Below are positions 46,296 through 57,119 of a DNA stretch of 64,000 nucleotides, one piece after another. The DNA is taken from positions 2,542,001-2,606,000 of the forward strand of contig JAVHKY010000023.1 in the NCBI GenBank assembly GCA_035079385.1, in the 5' to 3' direction. The notes under the pieces are model-generated. The model saw only the letters and a list, made by a program, of their open reading frames with translations. It did not search any database and was not told the origin of the DNA. The stretch comes from Aspidiotus rigidus (Eukaryota > Arthropoda > Insecta > Hemiptera > Diaspididae). The first letter of the stretch is position 1. Every line of letters starts with the position of its first letter. The position numbers and the translations under genes were made by a program.

Positions 46296-47334
46296 AAATA
46301 AATAAATGAATAAATAATTAAATATATAAATAATTAAATAATTAAATAAATAAATAATTAAATAATTAAATAAATAAATGATTAAATAATTAAATAATTA
46401 AATATTTAAATAAATAAATAATTAAATAATTGAATAATTATATAATTAAATAATTGAATAAATAAATAATTTGATAATTAATATTTGGAAAATTTTCTAC
46501 GTCCCTCTTCCTATCATATATGGCTTGATAGTCGAAATTTTTCCAAGTCTCCTAGACTTGAATTTTCTCATACCATTCCAATAGAACAGCGAGATCGCTC
46601 GTTCGCCCCACGAAAGTTGATACCTCAAAATATAGAACACCCACAATTACCTCAAAATATTTCTCATACAAGACTTATACGACGCCAAGATAGGTAAAGG
46701 GGTAAACGAATAATATCTCACGAACACTTGACCTAGTACAAGAATTAATAATAAATAAATAAATAAATAAATAATTAATTAAATAATTAAATAAAGGCTG
46801 GATAGTCGAAATTTTTCCAAGTCCCCTAGACTTGAATTGTCTCATACCATTCCAATACAACAGCGAGACAGGGGGCGAACGAGCGGAGCGAGTTCGCGCT
46901 ACCTCATGTTTCTCATAGAAGACTTATACGACGCCAAGATAGGTAATCGCATGAGGACACAACTGTAGGTGCGTTAGAGTCGTGCCCGAAAAGGGGATTC
47001 GGCAAAAATTGCCATAAACCTGTATAACACTAAAACGGGCTGTATCTTTGTCAATATTGAAAAATACAAAAAAGTAGTAAGAGCATTTTTTTATTATTTT
47101 CATTCATAGAATAACCTAAAAGAAGAAAAAATTAAGATTTCAACAATTTTCTGTAACATCCCCTTTTCAGGCAGCTTCCAAAAATGGCTACCACAGTTTT
47201 CATAGAGGGCGCCTACTTTGTGTCCTCATGCGAAAAGGGGTAAATGAATAATATCTCACGAACACTTGACCTAGTAGAAGCCTAGACTGAAATATTTCAA
47301 GATGACTGATAAAATATAAAAGACATGGAACATG
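46119..47334. mobile_element. AAAT-rich TIR element, copy B
   Basis: The same family as 26845-28227: 17-bp ends CATGTTCCATGTCTTTT and complement, the same CTCTCGCC-GGACCCCGATTT phrase and the same AAAT microsatellite interior. It shares a right half (TATAGAACACCCACAATTAC, CATACAAGACTTATACGACG). The right half is partly duplicated here (46500-46735 and 46800-46945). It lies inside the CTCGAGAG array of the CAGGGAACCTG element. Confidence 0.8.
46947..47233. mobile_element. 287-bp MITE TCGCATGAGGACACAA
   Basis: Inverted ends TCGCATGAGGACACAA at both sides. It is inserted in the AAAT-rich element between GATAGGTAA and AAGGGGTAAA. The uninterrupted site GATAGGTAAAGGGG is visible at 28123 and 46691, so the insertion is proven by an empty site. 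The target duplication appears to be AA. No coding capacity. Confidence 0.85.
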
Positions 47335-47394
47335 ATTTTCATTTATTTGGCTATGCCAGAAAATTTTCTGAATATTCGGTCATTTATTAATAGA

Positions 47395-47525
47395 TAATTT
47401 TTTATATATAGCTCGAGAGTCGGAATTTTTCAGTCCCCCTCCTATCATATATAGCTCGAGAGTCGGAATTTTTCCAAGTCCCCCTCCTATCATATATAAC
47501 TCGAGAGTCAAAATTTTTCGAAGTT
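47395..47525. repeat. CTCGAGAG minisatellite, right block
   Basis: Three units with TATATAGCTCGAGAGTCGGA and the phrase TTTTTCCAAGTCCCCCTCCT, continuing the 45955 block. Confidence 0.85.
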
Positions 47526-47885
47526 TTTTGCTGGACGGCGGACGGCACATTTCTCAAAAAGCCCCCCATAAAACAGGTTCCCTGTTAAAATTTGCAATCC
47601 TTTTTTCAGTTCATGTTGATTCATGTTTTTGATCAAAATTTTGCGGCACACCTGAGGCGGGCTTGCGGCACAGTGATGTGCCGCGGCACACCGGTTGAGA
47701 AACACTGATCTATATTTTGGAGTGAAATAGTATTTCACAAACTTTTACCGACGAACAACATTCCGTTACATTACAATGCACTGTTCTTTTTTTTTTACCC
47801 CATTTGAATTTTTTATGCCAGAAAATTTTATTATTGTACGTTTTTCTACATTACACACTATTCCCTCAAAGGGTGTAGTCGAATG

Positions 47886-47980
47886 GCCGCCCACGTGCAC
47901 GCTTAGGCCGTAGCGCTATTGCAAGTGTTTTTATTGGTGCACGCGTAGGCCGTATAGCTCTATTGCAAGTGCTTTTATTT
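47886..47980. repeat. ~43-bp tandem pair
   Basis: GTGCACGC-TAGGCCGTA followed by GCTATTGCAAGTG and TTTTATT occurs twice in succession just outside the hAT element. Confidence 0.8.
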
Positions 47981-49794
47981 AGAACAAAGGTCATCCATTA
48001 TATTAGATAGAAAGAGAAAAGTCTTCACCGCTATAACTTCACCCTTTTCTTCGTCTGCAAACAACACGATATCAAGTTGTGATAGCCTTTTAAAAACGTT
48101 TGGTAAAACTTTACACGAACGAGGTATCATCAGGCACACGTGTTCGATTTTAGAGCACGAGCGTTGGGATGTAACGGTCCTACCCAGAAAAGTCTGTTGA
48201 ATCCTCGCGCTTATCGTAGAAGAATGCAATTGTATTATTTTTAAAATACAGGCTGATATTTATTTAGCAAGTGAAGCGGATCAATTTAAAATTATTTAAT
48301 TCGTAGTGGTTAAATCTACATAGAAACCGTTGACGCGAGAGCATGTTGTACTCTTTTTTTTTCATACCAGACGTAGCATAGTCATAATATCAAGCCATAA
48401 ATGAAGTGACCATTAACCCGTGAACGAGCTGAATAACAATTTTAATAATGCGCGGTCTCTTTTTAAACGCGCCTCTGCGCTACCGAGAACTGTTTTTCCT
48501 ATTTCCTCAATTCACTTTTGTCAGACCGTGATGAAAAAAAATACGCACAAGTGCACAGTATAAAAGCTAACTATGTACATAAATAAAAAGTTACCGTACT
48601 TTATACAAAACGTATACCGAAACGACGGTACAAAAATTTGGAACGTCGAAAATGAATGAGCGAAAATTCCCCTGTCAAATGTCTGCAGTGTATGGAAAAA
48701 ATTTTGCGGGTTGGATACTTGGAAATCGAAATTTTCAATATTAACGACAATCGGTGCGTCGTCGTTGCTACGCGACGTCATCCATCAACACAATCGTGTG
48801 TCTATAACCTTAACTTTTTTCCAGCGGTCCTTGGTGGTCAAAATTTTCAAGAGTGACGCATGCTCGAGGCTCAGTCTTTCGCCGTTAGCCGGGTATAAGT
48901 AACGAGAATTCAATAATTCACTTTCTAATACCGAAAAGATACTACACCTCTCACGTCGCTCTAATACTTGGACCACGAACAGGCGTTCATAATTAAGTTA
49001 TTATATTATAAATATGTGGATTGAATTGATACCCTACACACGTGACATGTATAGGTCCATTATCTTCTTGACTTCTGAATCAAAAGTGGTATAAGATTAC
49101 ATAATTGCGCTCCTGATCCGAGAATCGTACCAAACATTTCGCAAGATCTACTCCTACTTTCGCGGAGTCACATTTATCAGAAGGCGCTAAAACGGATGTA
49201 AATATTTAATGATTTTTTTTTTCGGTCCTCATTCGTTCAACTCTTTTCTTTCCCCACTTGTTCTTTCTTCATTTTATTCTTTCCGTTTTGAAATTGTTGG
49301 TTCACGATTTTCGTCGCGTTGCCCACAATGAACCAATTTTTCACGGCAGTAGTGTGTGACTTATATAGAGTGAAGACTGCATCTGCTTGGTTCTGGTGTC
49401 ATGATCCACCATTGAACCGTAATAACGAATAATACAGTGCACGGTAATTTATATTATCCGTCGCGGCGACGATAATAAACTGATACGACAGACTCTTCCT
49501 AAACCCTGCAGTTCATGATTTACTTTTGAACAAACGAGACAGTTTAAAAGTGAGCATATCTAGGCGTTAATTAATTACACATATAACAACGTGTATGAGG
49601 TACCCCCCCCTTCAAATTTACATATCACTCATTCGCAATAATACATTTTCTTTTTTATCTTCCCAAACGTAGACGCGATAATTTTCAGCGCGTTTCTTCA
49701 ATCTAGAGGCTGTTTGAGCGTAGCACACACAATACAACTTCGAGGAAAGAAAGTGTATTCGAAAAAAAAAAAAAAAAGTCAGATCTGCACTCAC
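47981..49794. other. Protein-like open stretches, no supported gene model
   Basis: On the minus strand 48976-48521 reads as one frame broken by a single TGA near 48791. The first part includes NSRYLYPANGERLSLEHASL and the second opens MTSRSNDDAPIVVNIENFDF. 48229-47975 is also open for 84 codons (VLFADEEKGEVIAVKTF). These could be downstream exons of the minus-strand gene at 50225, but I could not find splice sites in agreeing phase. The plus strand is open over 48656-48853 as well. Confidence 0.3.
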
Positions 49795-50225
49795 CCTGTT
49801 GGACGTTAATGAATAATTTCCTGTCGTAGAATATACTTCGTTTGAGTCCGCTTTGTGTACACGCTTCCAACTTTCATTCACAAAAAGACGGCTAAATAAT
49901 TTCAAGTGTCATTTCCGAATACGGACTCGCCTCGAAACTCTCCAAACGATCCAGAAAAAAACGATCGTCAAATAATTAAAATCGACTTTAATAACTCATT
50001 CTATTCTAATTCGGTATTTTAATGGGGCACTAAAAGAAGGAATTAATTACACCCACAAACTATAAAAAATCCACGAGTACCTTGGTCACGATTTACGACT
50101 CGAGGCGCGCTGCACGCGAGAACCTCGTCAATGAATTAACGCGAAAATATTGTAAAATGTTTGGAAAAAAAAAAAAAGAACTTACTTGGCCAAGACAGCT
50201 GTTGACCGACAAAATCTCACCACCA
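49795..50225 (-). CDS. Candidate host gene, first two coding exons
   Basis: Minus strand. Exon 1 coding part (50225-50185) starts at the first ATG after an in-frame stop, reads MVVRFCRSTAVLA and ends AA-GTAAGT, a perfect donor. Exon 2 (49891-49795) opens after TTGAAATTATTTAG, supplies the one missing base (giving N), continues RLFVNESWKRVHKADSNEVY and STTGNYSLTSNR, and ends exactly at GTGAGT. Phase agreement across the intron supports the model. The N-terminus is Arg-rich, free of acidic residues and short-chain hydrophobic, like a mitochondrial targeting peptide, but that is inference. Further exons were not identified. One option near 49518 (CATGAACTGCAG) would add 18 codons. Family unknown. 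Confidence 0.4.
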
Positions 50226-50852
50226 TTATTGCTAACACGATTTTAATTGAATCTTATTTACGTATTTTGTACTCATTTATCGAGGTATTCTTCGGAATTT
50301 TCGGACTGACATTTTGTAACGAGAGGAAGTCGACGACGCCATGTGCGTCTGCTGCTTGGCAAATGGCTCTCAAGGCTTGATTGCTGTATAGACGGTTACT
50401 TTTCGAGCCAAAATCTGTCTAGAAACTGTAGCGTTTGTATCCTGAAGAAAAAAGAATCGTTCTGGGGAGCAAAATAAGCATGATTTGAAAACATGTATGT
50501 GTATATTCTTCCTCTTGGGCATGTGAGTAAATGTTGAGGACATGCGGGGAAAGTTGATCAGCGTCACTTCTTCTCCCTTGTGGATTCCGAACGAGGTCCA
50601 ATTGTTCTGCTCTCTTCAGTCTTCTGATGTAGCCAGCGTGTTTGTTACCTGAGCCCAATTTGGATTTCCTGCTAATGAGCCATCACATACTTCTTAGCTG
50701 TAACTCAAGTTGTAAAAGCTTCATCTTGGTGTGGAGTCGAGCATTCCAAATAATAGCGCACCACTTAATAATTTTTCACGTTATCAATTGTGGCGACACA
50801 ACTAAATTTTCCTCAAATACTTATTTGCTTTGCTAAGTGTATCTCTTTTGCT

Positions 50853-50854
<2 letters not shown>
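50226..50854. other. Upstream region of the 50225 candidate
   Basis: No supported gene. On the minus strand 50658-50419 is open (GYIRRLKRAEQLDLVRNPQG) and resembles a decayed coding sequence of unknown origin. 50375-50260 is GC-richer and would be the 5' flank or leader of the candidate gene. Confidence 0.35.

Positions 50855-50936
<82 letters not shown>
50855..50936. repeat. (CT)41 microsatellite
   Basis: Uninterrupted TC dinucleotide run of 82 bp. Translated frames of alternating Leu/Ser or Arg/Glu over it are artefacts. Confidence 0.98.
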
Positions 50937-50937
<1 letters not shown>

Positions 50938-51439
50938 ACCTATCAGTTACAAGACCCAGACGATCAACAACAAAAAACGAAGAAATTATATTATTTGCTC
51001 CGCGCAAGGAACAAGTGAATATTTGCCTTTGCAAAAGCTAACAAGTTTCACGTCGGAGTCGATCATCAATGATGATGATCCCTGTACTTTTACTTCAGAT
51101 TCAATTACAATGACCCATCAAGAAATACCAATGTTGGTGGTGTACCTGATCGGTGAGAGACGTTTTTGTTGAGGTCTCCCCATTCGTTTAGTTGCCTCAC
51201 AGAGAGTATACTTGGATTCTTTAAGAATAAAAATAGAACTCATGTGAACAAGGAACGTTATTTGCTTTTGAAGCCTCGACCGATAAGCTAGCGTTGATGC
51301 TTTTGAAAGAATCGTGGAGAAGAACCGGAGGAACGAAATGGTCATCATTTCAAAATATTTGAGGTGAATCATTTTGCAAAGCAAAGGGAAAATTCTCCGT
51401 CAATTTCATTTTCCTACGATTTCCTGCTCTGCCAACAGG
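50937..51439. other. No gene recognised
   Basis: Spacer between the CT microsatellite and gypsy-like copy 4. No supported feature. Confidence 0.45.
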
Positions 51440-51775
51440 CCTACCAATAGGTCACTATTTTAGTGACTTCGTAACTTTTTTCTTTCTTGGTCTTTTTCTC
51501 ACTAATACCCAATATAATTATTCACTATTGGTCACTATTTCTATGAAATGAAGGAGAAAAAGGGGAAGAAAACGATAATACAGTAAATAGCAAGTGCACT
51601 AAAGAAAAATATTTTAGAATCTATTACCGCGTTCCTTTGTGAGCTCAAGCGAGTCCTCCTTTCCTCAGAAGCGATTTTTTCCAAGTCCGAAAAATCATGA
51701 TTGTTGAAAACAACATTTCCTTTCCAACGAACTTGAGTTTTGCTGCTCACCAAAAAAATATCATTGTTTCTTAAA
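51440..51775 (+). mobile_element. Gypsy-like repeat, copy 4 (5' fragment)
   Basis: Matches 930-1230 of copy 1: TTGGTCACTATTTCTATGAA, AATATTTT-AGA-T-CTACCGCG, TTGTTGAAAACAACATTTCC and CTTGAGTTTTGCT. It ends where copy 1 continues into the reverse-transcriptase-like part, so only the front of the repeat is present. Confidence 0.7.
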
Positions 51776-51789
51776 AGAATGCTCGATAA

Positions 51790-52070
51790 TCGGTGGGGAA
51801 AAGACGGTACCTATTCTTGATTCACGTCAAGAACTACCTGATCTGATGGAGGCTTGTACTGCTATTGCATGAGGACAGGGAAGTCCTATGTATTCAATAC
51901 AACTCTGTAATTGAAAGTTTTGTCGTCCCATCTAATTTTGTAGAATGTGTGCTTGTGGACATCCTTTACGGGATGCCACGTAGCCAAATCCGCTTCATTT
52001 CAGTGTTATTTCAATTTCTTCATTTTTCTCTCATTCACCACCATAGTTTAGATACCTATCAAATGTAAGA
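51790..52070 (+). repeat. Dispersed repeat with a shared reading frame, copy 1
   Basis: Matches 52905-53625. A frame through both copies reads IGGEK, then ELPDLMEACTAIA and SPMYSIQL. Here an AGA-to-TGA change stops it. The 3' part (GAATGTGTGCTTGTGGACAT, ACGTAGCCAAATCCGCTTCA) is non-coding. Confidence 0.75.
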
Positions 52071-52904
52071 TCGTCAAGCTAAGAAAACCTCTGCCCTAAA
52101 GACCATTTGAAAACGTGCTAATACATTTGAACAATGAATGATTGGTCTGAAGGAGTGTTGAAAATAAATTATTGTTAGTGTAAAATACGGAGAGCCTTCA
52201 GACAACAAAAGCGAAGGAAAGCTCCAGTCCTCTGATGAGGGAGAAGTCTACAGAAGCCTTTCTAGATGTGCGATTTGAGGAGAAATTAGTCATGTAACGT
52301 TGGGAACTGATCACCTCAGTTTTATATTAATAATACTATTTGAATCAAAATTTCAACAATTACACTGTTGATATTTCTTCCGTCTCACATCTACTCTGAT
52401 CCACAATGTGATCACTTACAGAATTATGTTTTTTTTTTTTTCAAAGATTTTGTAGTGTGTTAGAAAGTTTTGTTCATATCTTCAATTAATCAAATTTTAT
52501 TGACGTAGAATGTGTTGTTTTTGTTTTGCAGGTAAGTTCAGATTCATATTTGAGAAAAGAATGGAAAACTCGAATTATGTCATTTTCCATTCTGATGGAT
52601 GAAGAATTCTATCTTCCAGTCAGGTAATCAGTCAGCAAATAAATGTGTGATGTTGAAATTGTGAAGTACTTTTGATCGCAATTCCAACTGTTGGGTACGA
52701 CAACGACTCTATTCTGTATTCTCAATCTTTCATTGCTGCGCGGTGCGATTGTCACTACGCAGTCTGGAGTGGCAGCATTCCATAAAAGCAAGGATTTTTT
52801 TAAAGCAGTATGGATTTTGTCCATTAAATGAAGTAGCTCCAGTAGTAGGCTACTTTGACTGTATTGTGATCGGCAGTTACCGGTAACGCGTTACAAAATC
52901 ACCC
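52071..52904. other. No gene recognised
   Basis: AT-rich spacer between the two copies of the dispersed repeat. A T run lies near 52428-52440. No supported feature. Confidence 0.45.
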
Positions 52905-53625
52905 ATCGGTGGGGAAAAGGCAGTAGCTATGCTCGATTCATGTCAAGAACTACCCGATCTGATGGAGGCTTGTACTGCTATTGCAAGAGGAAAGGGTAGT
53001 CCTATGTATTCAATACAACTTCCATATCATCTTGTAATACAAGCATCCAACAGCTCGGTTAGTTCTAAATGTAAATTAGGCATAGTTATTTGATGTTAGC
53101 ATTAGCTTGCAACCAAACCGTACGTCTGATTTGGCTCCTCCATGTCATGCAGTTTGCCGACGACGCGCTGCTAGTCCTTATTGTGTATAGTCAAGAACTG
53201 GACGGAATGACTCAAAATAATGACATTGTGTTTGCTTCAGATGATTCTCTGTCCTGGTCCTGGTTCTTCTTTGCTCTTTGCCTTACAGTGAATACTAATC
53301 AAACTAGACATCCACCAGGATTGCCAAAAATGTGCTTGTTTCGTTCTACATTGGTGGTACTCTCTCCAAATACAGAAGAGGAATCTAAACTATTGCAGTG
53401 CGCAGTATATATGTATAAGAGAAAAATGAAGAATTTGGAATAACTCCTGAATGGAGCAGAATTGAAAGTTTTGTTCATCTCATGTAATTCTGTAGAATGT
53501 GTGCTTGTGGATATCCTTTAGGGGATGTCACGTAGCCAAATCCGCTTCATTTCAGTGTTATGTATTTCAATTTCTTCATTTTTCTCCCATTTACCACCAT
53601 AGTTTGGATACCTCTTGTTTGGATC
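52905..53625 (+). repeat. Dispersed repeat with a shared reading frame, copy 2
   Basis: The same repeat as 51790-52070, but with about 420 bp (53036-53455) of extra sequence in the middle. The frame reads IGGEKAVAMLDSCQELPDLM, then EACTAIARGKGSPMYSIQL and PYHLVIQASNSS before stopping. The extra segment carries an open frame (53090-53443) with MQFADDALL, which superficially resembles a reverse transcriptase box but lacks neighbouring motifs. Origin unknown: a captured host exon or an unrecognised element. Confidence 0.65.
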
Positions 53626-53894
53626 TCTTTCCGTTCGGTTTGAATAAATACACTCGTAGAAATATTTGAGTACTCGTTCCTAAAATACTTGAGTAAACTG
53701 AGGACAGTAGCTGTTTTTAGTAATCGTTAATAAAAATGTGACTAATGTATACCATGTCATTTTAGGTGACATTACTTTGTAAGTTAATAATGAATACCAG
53801 TAGAAACTCAGCAATGAAAACACTTCCGTCTAGTAAGAAAGCGTCTATTTATATAGTAGTCAGTCCAATACAATGAGCGAGTATCAATACTACA

Positions 53895-56215
53895 CACTTT
53901 GGTAATGAGTCCCATACTTTTTGGTGAACGTTTCCTACAGCACTTTAGTAATGAGTCCTATACTTTTTGGTGAACGTGTCCTACAGCACTTTGGTAATGA
54001 GTCCCATACTTTTTGGTGAACGTTTCCTACAGCACTTTAGTAATGAGTCCTATACTTTTTGGTGAACGTTTCCCACAGCACTTTAGTAATGAGTCCCATA
54101 CTTTTTGGTGAACGTTTCCTACAACACTTTGGTAATGAGTCCCATACTTTTTGGTGAACGTTTCCTACAGCACTTTGGTAATGAGTCCCATACTTTTTGG
54201 TGAACGTTTCCTACAGCACTTTAGTAATGAGTCCCATACTTTTTGGTGAACGTTTCCTACAGCACTTTAGTAATGAGTCCCATACTTTTTGGTGAACGTT
54301 TCCTACAGCACTTTGGTAATGAGTCCCATACTTTTTGGTGAACGTTTCCTACAGCACTTTAGTAATGAGTCCTATACTTTTTGGTGAACGTTTCCCACAG
54401 CACTTTAGTAATGAGTCCCATACTTATTGGTGAACGTTTCCTACAACACTTCGGTAATGAGTCCCATACTTCTTGGTAAACGTTTCCTACAGCACTTTGG
54501 TAATGAGTCCTATACTTTTTGGTGAACGTTTCTTACAGCACTTTAGTAATGAGTCCTATACTTTTTGGTGAACGTTTCCTACAGCACTTTAGTAATGAGT
54601 CCTATACTTTTTGGTGAACGTTTCCTGCAGCACTTCAGTAATGAGTCCCATACTTTTTGGTGAACGTTTCCTACAACACTTTGGTAATGAGTCCCATACT
54701 TCTTGGTGAACGTTTCCTACAACACTTTGGTAATGAGTCCCATACTTTTTGGTGAACGTTTCCTACAGCACTTTAGTAATGAGTCCTATACTTTTTGGTG
54801 AACGTGTCCTACAGCACTTTGGTAATGAGTCCCATACTTTTTGGTGAACGTTTCCTACAGCACTTTAGTAATGAGTCCTATACTTTTTGGTGAACGTTTC
54901 CCACAGCACTTTAGTAATGAGTCCCATACTTTTTGGTGAACGTTTCCTACAACACTTTGGTAATGAGTCCCATACTTTTTGGTGAACGTTTCCTACAGCA
55001 CTTTGGTAATGAGTCCCATACTTTTTGGTGAACGTTTCCTACAGCACTTTAGTAATGAGTCCCATACTTTTTGGTGAACGTTTCCTACAGCACTTTAGTA
55101 ATGAGTCCCATACTTTTTGGTGAACGTTTCCTACAGCACTTTGGTAATGAGTCCCATACTTTTTGGTGAACGTTTCCTACAGCACTTTAGTAATGAGTCC
55201 TATACTTTTTGGTGAACGTTTCCCACAGCACTTTAGTAATGAGTCCCATACTTATTGGTGAACGTTTCCTACAGCACTTTAGTAATGAGTCCCATACTTT
55301 TTGGTGAACGTTTCCTACAGCACTTTGGTAATGAGTCCCATACTTTTTGGTGAACGTTTCCTACAGCACTTTAGTAATGAGTCCTATACTTTTTGGTGAA
55401 CGTTTCCCACAGCACTTTAGTAATGAGTCCCATACTTATTGGTGAACGTTTCCTACAGCACTTTAGTAATGAGTCCTATACTTTTTGGTGAACGTTTCCT
55501 GCAGCACTTCAGTAATGAGTCCTATACTTTTTGGTGAACGTTTCCTACAACACTTTGGTAATGAGTCCCATACTTCTTGGTGAACGTTTCCTACAACACT
55601 TTGGTAATGAGTCCCATACTTTTTGGTGAACGTTTCCTACAGCACTTTAGTAATGAGTCCCATACTTTTTGGTGAACGTTTCCTAGAGCACTTTAGTAAT
55701 GAGTCCTATACTTTTTGGTGAACGTGTCCTACAGCACTTTGGTAATTAGTCCCATACTTTTTGGTGAACGTTTCCCACAGCACTTTAGTAATGAGTCCCA
55801 TACTTTTTGGTGAACGTTTCCTACAACACTTTGGTAATGAGTCCCATACTTTTTGGTAAACGTTTCCTACAGCACTTTGGTAATGAGTCCTATACTTTTT
55901 GTGAACGTTTCTTACAGCACTTTAGTAATGAGTCCTATACTTTTTGGTGAACGTTTCCTACAGCACTTTAGTAATGAGTCCTATACTTTTTGGTGAACGT
56001 TTCCTACAGCACTTTAGTAATGAGTCCTATACTTTTTGGTGAACGTGTCCTGCAGCACTTCAGTAATGAGTCCCATACTTTTTGGTGAACGTTTCCTAGA
56101 GCACTTTAGTAATGAGTCCTATACTTTTTGGTGAACGTGTCCTACAGCACTTTGGTAATTAGTCCCATACTTTTTGGTGAACGTTTCCTACAGCACTTTG
56201 GTAATGAGTCCTATA
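53895..56215. repeat. 46-bp satellite array, about 50 units
   Basis: Head-to-tail units of 46 bp containing CACTTT-GTAATGAGTCC, then ATACTTTTTGGTGAACG and TTTCCTACAG. Units differ at a few diagnostic sites: GGTAA/AGTAA, CCCA/CCTA, GTTTCC/GTGTCC and ACAG/ACAA. The pattern of variants over units 2-12 recurs exactly at units 20-30, a spacing of 828 bp (18 units). The marker GTGTCC lies at 53976 and 54804, and again 920 bp (20 units) later at 55724. The array ends at the MITE at 56216, with a fragment of one unit (TGCTTCTTGGTGAACG) on its far side. Confidence 0.97.
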
Positions 56216-56421
56216 GGGTTTTCCATGTCGGCGCATTGCATACGTATTCTCCTACGTGTTATCGAAATTGTAGTATTTCTAACATTGGTCTTATGAGTGT
56301 TGCTGGATTGCATACTCATTTTCATTGTGGAGTAGTTTGCCATAAGAGCAATGTTAGAAATACTACCATTTTGATAACACGTAGGAGAATACGTATGCAA
56401 TGCGCCGACATGGAAAAGCCC
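56216..56421. mobile_element. 206-bp hairpin MITE, copy 2
   Basis: Inverted arms of about 75 bp: GGGTTTTCCATGTCGGCGCA and complement, continuing ACGTATTCTCCTACGTGTTA. TA is on both flanks. It is inserted into the last unit of the satellite, which resumes at TGCTTCTTGGTGAACG. The spacer TTATGAGTGTTGCTGGATTG matches the inverted spacer of the 34524 element, while the arms have diverged strongly in compensating fashion. Confidence 0.9.
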
Positions 56422-57119
56422 TATGCTTCTTGGTGAACGAGCATCATATAGTTTTAGGTATCAGCACTGTATTTCTATGATTCTCAATGTTATGATAGTT
56501 AAAAGTAGCGTTGAGCAATTATTATAGGTGAAAGCTCGAGAAGTACTTACAAGTGAGCTTGATGCAGTGTAGTGGAGCGGTTCTTTCTGTGGCTGCCTAA
56601 GGGTTTCAGCAGTCATAATTTTCTTCATTGGAGTTACTGTTGGTAAATTATTTTCTTCATGCTCAAAACTTAATTATTTTGTACTGGAAATATCAAAGAC
56701 TTGAAATATGTTGGCGTGGGAGAATTTATGTCGGAGATCAAAAAGAAATAACGTCTTATTTTAATGCAATAAATTTCTCATCCTTTTATTTTGTTTCACT
56801 TCATGAATATTGATAGCGATTTATTATGCTCAATTCGATTACGTAATTTTCATTTTTTATATACGATTTACATACGAACGATGAACAGATAGTTACAAGA
56901 TACTTTTAGCAAACACACTTGATAACTGACTGAAAAGAAAAGATACGTCGAACCGACGATATGCGATGCGATAGCGAGATAATACTACTCAAGATAAGAC
57001 AAGTTAGAATGTGTACATTTTCTGCTGACATTACTCCCCCGGCTGAGGATAAGTGAGAGATGTTTCGAACAATTTCACCGAGAGACGTTTCGAACAATTT
57101 CACCGCGTGATGTTTTTGC
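56422..57119. other. Possible BEL/Pao LTR remnant
   Basis: In the minus-strand direction, GCCGGGGGAG (a polypurine-like tract) near 57040 is followed by TGTCAGCAGAAAATGTACAC. An AATAAA lies downstream and a possible end CCAACA near 56714. This fits a 3' LTR of about 310 bp, but no second LTR was seen. A 24-bp motif GTTTCGAACAATTTCACCG is tandemly repeated at 57060-57105. Confidence 0.3.

Larger units (their letters stand above)
45825..47584. mobile_element. TIR element CAGGGAACCTG, nested in hAT
   Basis: Ends CAGGGAACCTGTTTTATG and its exact 18-bp complement (47567-47584). It contains the CTCGAGAG minisatellite on both sides of a further nested element. No exact target duplication and no coding capacity. 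The two minisatellite blocks appear to be one array split by the inner insertion. Confidence 0.7.
44172..47707. mobile_element. hAT-type (Charlie-like) element carrying nested insertions
   Basis: Terminal inverted repeats CAGTGTTTCTCAACC are perfect over 15 bp. The next bases on both sides are GC-rich (GCGGCACA). A perfect 8-bp target duplication ATCTATAT lies at 44164-44171 and 47708-47715, diagnostic of the hAT superfamily. The terminus resembles the CAGTGGTTCTCAACC of Charlie-type elements. No transposase is present. Once the nested elements are removed only about 0.7 kb belongs to the hAT element itself, so this was a small non-autonomous copy that became an insertion sink. Confidence 0.9.

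Noticed and set aside
50813..51172. Leu/Ser- or Arg/Glu-repeat proteins over the CT run
   Set aside because: They are translations of the (CT)n microsatellite.
53090..53443. Reverse transcriptase from MQFADDALL
   Set aside because: FADD alone is weak; none of the neighbouring reverse transcriptase motifs occur before or after it in any frame.
53895..56215. CRISPR-like array
   Set aside because: Units are directly adjacent 46-bp copies with no unique spacers, in a eukaryotic, transposon-rich context: a satellite.
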